DNA of 64,000 nucleotides, from contig CM032817.1 of assembly GCA_019155185.1 (NCBI GenBank), positions 7,088,034 through 7,152,033 on the forward strand. The letters are read 5' to 3'. The notes beneath the pieces are model-generated. The model had not been told where the DNA came from, ran no database searches, and saw only the letters and a list, made by a program, of their open reading frames with translations. The DNA is from Beaufortia kweichowensis. Taxonomy: Eukaryota > Chordata > Actinopteri > Cypriniformes > Gastromyzontidae. Both the position numbers and the translations under genes were made by a program. Numbering within the stretch: the first letter of the stretch is position 1; each line of letters begins with the position of its first letter. Below, one piece after another: positions 59,591-64,000 of this stretch.

Positions 59591-61143
59591 CCTTAAGACC
59601 ATTTTGCTGGCATTATTTTTTGTCAGACCTAACCTGATACACTGCATAGACTACTTCGAAGTATGCATCTTTAGATGCCTAATCCCAACTAATGTCCAGT
59701 TGAGGCAACGGAGAGAGAGAATCAGAAGGGAAGCTGTCCCAGAAGTGTGGCATGATGGGAAGGGGGAGCGTGGTGGGGGTTGGCTGAACCAATTATTTTG
59801 AAGGGTATTAAGTCATCAGATTTACTTTTATCTTGATTGCATTGTGGAAGTCGTGCATAATTAATGGAGGGAGCTTATTAGGAAAAGATGATTAGGCAAA
59901 TTACACAGGTGTCGGATGCATTTTTCATGATGAATTTTGCTGGGACAATCCCGTATTTCCATCTGTTCTGCTCCTATCAGAACGTCACTGCGGGGGAAAT
60001 TAACGCGACAGCATCAATACCAAACAAATGAGGTTCAGACGGAACGCAAAATGTAAGTAAATAAGTTTTAACAGTATGACGTAGTCCTTTATACACAATA
60101 GTTACTACAGCGGTAGAAAGACTTAATCAATAATATGCTTTTTTATTGGCCATTTAAAGCATCTATTTTATGACTACTTAGTGCATGACCCATCATCTAA
60201 TACAAATTCTTTTATCGATAGCTGAGGTCATTTATGCCATTAGGGTTAACACATTTCTGACAGCTATAATGAAAACTTTCTTGTTCCTAGTCTATTAAAA
60301 TAAAAGAACATGGTGAAAGAGCTCAATATTGTGACCCTTTATTTCCCCCGAACATTAATTTGGGTTTATGGGTCCTTCCTTTATAACAGAGTCAACACGA
60401 AATGACTTCTATCTGACGTATTTTCAAATGAAACAATATTCAACATGAAAAAATTGTTTTAGGAATAAACTGGATTAGAAAATGTTTAAGAACATTTTGA
60501 TTGGACGTTGACATTAGCTTTATCCTGTACTCTTATCTTGCTTATTGTTTAAAAGAGACACTTGAATGAAATATATTTGCATACCAACTAAGGCATCGCT
60601 TATGGTCTTTCAACATTATTCCTTTCAGGAAACCCCTCAAAAACATCTAACCAGTCACTGTATCTCCCCTTCTATCTCACCATGGCTCTCTGTCATTATA
60701 TAAATCTTCTTCCATGTGTAGTGGGGTTCCCCAAGGAGCACTTCAAGGATCCCTCCTGATCATTAGTCGCAGTATGGTTCTTATTCTCTCCTCGTGCACC
60801 TGTGCCACAAGTGACTCCTCATCAGGAATTCTATCTCCTTGTGTTCTCCGTCTTCTGCAGGCCAATCATTAAAACCTTGTGTTCCTTCTCTCTCCACACT
60901 TCTCTCTGAGTCTGCCGTTCCTTTGTTTTTTGTCTGGGTGTCGTGTGCTTGCTGTAAAAAAGGCAAAATGCAAACATTTTGGTTTTGGCTGCTTGATTAG
61001 GCATTCATTTGTGTCTTTTCTAGACGAACATTCTCACCCGATGTGACTAATGTGTAGGTGTGATCCTTCAACCATCTGCCTCTGTTTTTTTATAGCAGGA
61101 CGTGATTGAGTTTTTCTTTACTATTTGCAGCAGCAGGTGCATA

Positions 61144-61358
61144 TTTAAAGGGACGGTTCACCCGATAATGCAAATTCTGTCATCATTTACTCACCCCCAT
61201 GTTGTTGCAAACCTGTACGACTTTGTTTCTCCTGTGGAACACAAAAAAAGATGTTAGGTAAAATGTGAGGCACCGACAGACATAGTCACTATTTAGTTTT
61301 ATTTCACGGTCAAGTTTGGAATGACATGAGGGTGAGAAAATTATAAATTTTTAAAGGT
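61144..61358. mobile_element. GGGACGGTTCACCC-type inverted-repeat element
   Basis: Starts TTTAAAGGGACGGTTCACCC, continues with the family words TCATCATTTACTCACCCCC and GTTGTTGCAAACCTG, and ends GGAATGACATGAGGGTGAG...TTTTTAAAGG. About 215 bases, non-coding. Confidence 0.7.
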
Positions 61359-62198
61359 AAAAGAAATTTACTTTTTATGCCGTTCAATCTCCTTAGCTCG
61401 CAAGAAAAACTATTGGGATGTGGATTGGCCTATAGAAACCCTAGTAAATGTGTTGTTCTAATGGCAATCGCTATGAGAAAGCGATTGAGACGGGCTTGAT
61501 AGATGGAAGAATGGACAGACATGGAACAGGAGAGGAGAAATTGGAACCGGCTCCTGTCTCTTGGCGGCACAGAACTGTGTAAACACCCGGTTGCCATTTC
61601 CAATTGAGTTTTTTTTGCAAAGCATGAAATTAAAGCTATTTATAACCTGGGTGATAATTACATTATACTTATTCCATCATGATTAGATTCCTGCTTTTTA
61701 TGATACAATGTCACAGTTTTAATTAAAATGTCTCTCAGGCAGCTCGGCTGGCCAACTGGACTGTTTGTTCATTTGCTTTAGTTTTCAGGGGGGGTCTTTC
61801 TCCATTTTGCATGCTGTCAGTGCCTTAAAGCTACAGATTGATTTGACTGAGATCACGCAAATTTAAATGATAATATTAATTTGTGTAATTTGTGTTCAAT
61901 GTGTACATAACTTATTTGATATTTGTGGCATGTAGTTGTACCTTAACCATCTGTCAACCTTTCATCTGCCAATTTAATAGCTAATTGTATTGTAAATTAC
62001 TTTTAAAGGAACACTCCATTTTTAGTCTTGAATGATGTGTGATAGAAACTTTAATAAATAGTGTTACAAAGTGTTTCTCAACACTGATGCTATGAACATT
62101 ATTCTGTTTGATTGGGCATTGGGCAAATACCAGCCGTGCAACACTGAGGCTTAACCAATAGCACAAGTTTTGGGTGAGGCTTTCTGTTCACCTGATTA

Positions 62199-62478
62199 CT
62201 TGGACCAAATAATGAATAAAAAGCAGATAAAATAAATAGAAATTTCTTCAGTGTTATTTAAAAAGCTTTCAGGTTGAGATTCAAGAAGCTGGATGATAAA
62301 ATATCAAGAGTATGATTTTACAAATTCTACACAGAGAGAGACTAACTTTTAAAGATGATTAAATATAACAGTGTGCATTTAGTTTGGATGCTTTTAGTCA
62401 CGACATAATTTCCCCAGTTATTTCATGGTTTTGATTAGTTTACAACTATTCTAAAAAGTGGAAATCAACAAAACTGGC
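62199..62478. mobile_element. Second copy of the 3.5-kb Tc1-like remnant, inverted
   Basis: Aligns to the reverse complement of roughly 3553-3850. Shared words in order are AATAATGAATAAAAAGC, AAAAGCTTTCAGGTTGAGA, AAGAAGCTGGATGATAAAAT, ATCAAGAGTATGATTTTACA, GATGCTTTTAGTCAC and TTATTTCATGGTTTTGAT. Both outer ends of this copy are lost. Confidence 0.8.
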
Positions 62479-63410
62479 TGTATTAAGTAGCTTCTTGTTT
62501 ACATCCATTTCACAATTTAATAGCTAATTGTGATCACAATCATTCACATTCACCAATCACATCTCATTTAAAAGAGCACAACTTTTCTCTATTCTTTAAC
62601 CTTGAAGGACTTGCGCGAAATTTACGAAACAAACTCCTGAGGTTGTTAAAAAAAAGTTTCGAGTTAATGTTAGCAGTGATACTTATGAAAGGAAAAAAAG
62701 AAAGAATTTCGGAATACCCCGTAGGTATTGTGCACGGAGACCGAACTTAAGGCGAAGAAAGAAGTAGGCAATACTCTGTAAATTTTTAATGGGTGATATA
62801 TACTCAATAATAAATAGCTGATAAATAAAATATGGTTACTTGTCTTGATTAAGGTGAGTGTATTCTTTTCCCCTGTTGCCAACATGCCTTTGATTCACAT
62901 ATGTGTGGTTGTGGAGTTCTCCTTCCTTTCTGTATTCAACATTTCCACTTTGTGTTGCACACATGAAAAGAGAACGGCTCTTGGCTGGAGGGTTGTTGTA
63001 CAGAAATGAACCGTGGAAACGTTTCGCCGAAGGCATTGGCTCAGGGTATTGTTCCAAGTTGAGGCCACCCTGGATATTCATTCATGTTTTATGGTGGGGA
63101 GGCTATCGCTTTAAACATGACAAAATCCATTTGAGTGAGTTTTGGGTGATGAAGTCATAATTAATACCTTGTGGATGTTCCACGTATCCTACGATCGATT
63201 AACTCAAAATGCAAAACAGTAAACCTTCATAAATCTCAACCACAGAAAGTTTTGTTTCTTACGGCAAATGTCTCGGTATGATTGCAAAGCAACAAGATGT
63301 AAATTGACAGTCAACGGTCTGTACGAAAGCTGTATAAAAATCTGTGAAAGACACAAGAAGAAATTTAGACCAAAATTAAACATTAATTAAACAAATTGTC
63401 TCCTAATATT

Positions 63411-63466
63411 TGTAAGTTGCTTTGGATAAAAGCGTCAGCTAAATGCCTAAATGTAAATGTAAACAT
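63411..63466 (+). mobile_element. SINE tail fragment
   Basis: TAAGTTGCTTTGGATAAAAG then CGTCAGCTAAATGCCTAAATG is the conserved tail of the SINE type at 23.9 kb. Only the tail remains. Confidence 0.6.
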
Positions 63467-63589
63467 GATAATTCATTAAGGTTTGGATTTAATATCCCTC
63501 CTTTCATTCTCCTTTGCCTTCTGGCTTCATAGCCCGACACAGTTTTCAGTTCAATGAGGTGATAGATATTCAAGTCAGAGAACTGCTCT

Positions 63590-63838
63590 TTAAACCCACA
63601 GAGACACACTAAAGAATACAAGAAAGTAAACAAAATATATGGCCTTTAAGGTGATGTTTGGGTGCGATGGGCCGAACTCTTTGGCCAGGGACACTAAAGG
63701 TTGCATACCTTCTTCTCCTTCTTTACCTGAACGGTTTTGACAGTCCCTCACTAAATGCCCTTCCTGGTGGCAAAGCAAAAAGTCCACCAAAGGTTTCGGC
63801 AAGTAGTAAACTTGACCTTTTCTCAGCATTGAACGCAT
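63590..63838 (-). pseudogene. Open frame with a degenerate CCHC zinc knuckle
   Basis: 82 codons. The part PLVDFLLCHQEGHLVRDCQN has C-x4-H-x4-C spacing of a zinc knuckle, but the first Cys (three residues earlier) is Phe. This could be a retroelement Gag remnant, a piece of an unseen gene (a CAG|gtaaag donor follows NRS), or chance. Not identified. Confidence 0.25.
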
Positions 63839-64000
63839 GTGTAAGGAGATGTTTGCTGGAAGCGTGGAGGAATCACAGCTCGGCTGGGCTAAACGTGAAA
63901 TCTAGATGTCATTAGACGGTTAATTATCCATGGTTAATGCTCCTTTCGGTGAGCCAAACCTAGATGAAAAAATAAAATATATTCAAAAGCTTGGCAGCTA

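Larger units (their letters stand above)
59591..64000. other. Upstream intergenic region, right part
   Basis: Apart from the elements listed separately, AT-rich DNA without recognisable genes. Confidence 0.5.

Noticed and set aside
59463..59801. 112-codon plus-strand open frame with a hydrophobic start
   Set aside because: Crosses the right end of the hAT-like element; hydrophobicity comes from T-rich DNA.

Overview
The window is genomic DNA from a ray-finned fish, most likely a cypriniform (carp/zebrafish group) teleost. The evidence is vertebrate-type split genes with GT-AG introns, three proteins recognisable as IL17RA, RERGL and ARHGEF39, and many short inverted-repeat and tRNA-derived repeats of kinds familiar from cyprinid genomes (TTTAAAGGGATAGTTCA elements, Tc1-like ends, a SINE ending in a CTTTGGATAAA tail). 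Apart from what is spliced into these three genes, the open reading frames appear to be chance or antisense.

Layout. All three genes lie on the minus strand, head to tail. (1) Positions 1-1203 hold the first six coding exons of an interleukin-17 receptor A gene (about 192 residues: signal peptide plus the first extracellular domain). The gene runs off the left edge. One of its introns has a GC donor. (2) Positions 9695-12720 hold a complete five-exon RERGL-type Ras-like GTPase (205 residues), with a CpG-rich upstream region containing a perfect CArg-box match. (3) Positions 21272-47522 hold a complete ARHGEF39 gene (Rho-family guanine nucleotide exchange factor) with eleven core coding exons, one possible extra in-frame 48-base exon and a likely non-coding first exon near 49.9 kb beside a CCAAT/CRE promoter. 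Its introns are long. The reconstructed product is about 432 residues, roughly 97 longer at the C terminus than the human protein as I remember it, and ends in Cys-Val-Ile-Leu, a CaaX prenylation signal.

Between and around the genes: 1.2-9.6 kb is intergenic with a duplicated 55-base block, a Tc1-like remnant and a nested pair of inverted-repeat elements; 13-21 kb is intergenic with nothing recognisable; 50-64 kb is intergenic with a non-autonomous hAT-like element, a second copy of the 3.5-kb Tc1-like remnant in the opposite orientation, and several mixed-composition blocks rich in TAATTA/ACAAAG-type words that look like conserved non-coding DNA. Similar blocks occur in the arhgef39 introns. 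I found no rRNA, functional tRNA, CRISPR array or operon structure. The genes are separate transcription units with no obvious shared pathway. The most notable candidate novelties are the predicted CaaX tail and the optional exon of the ARHGEF39-like protein.
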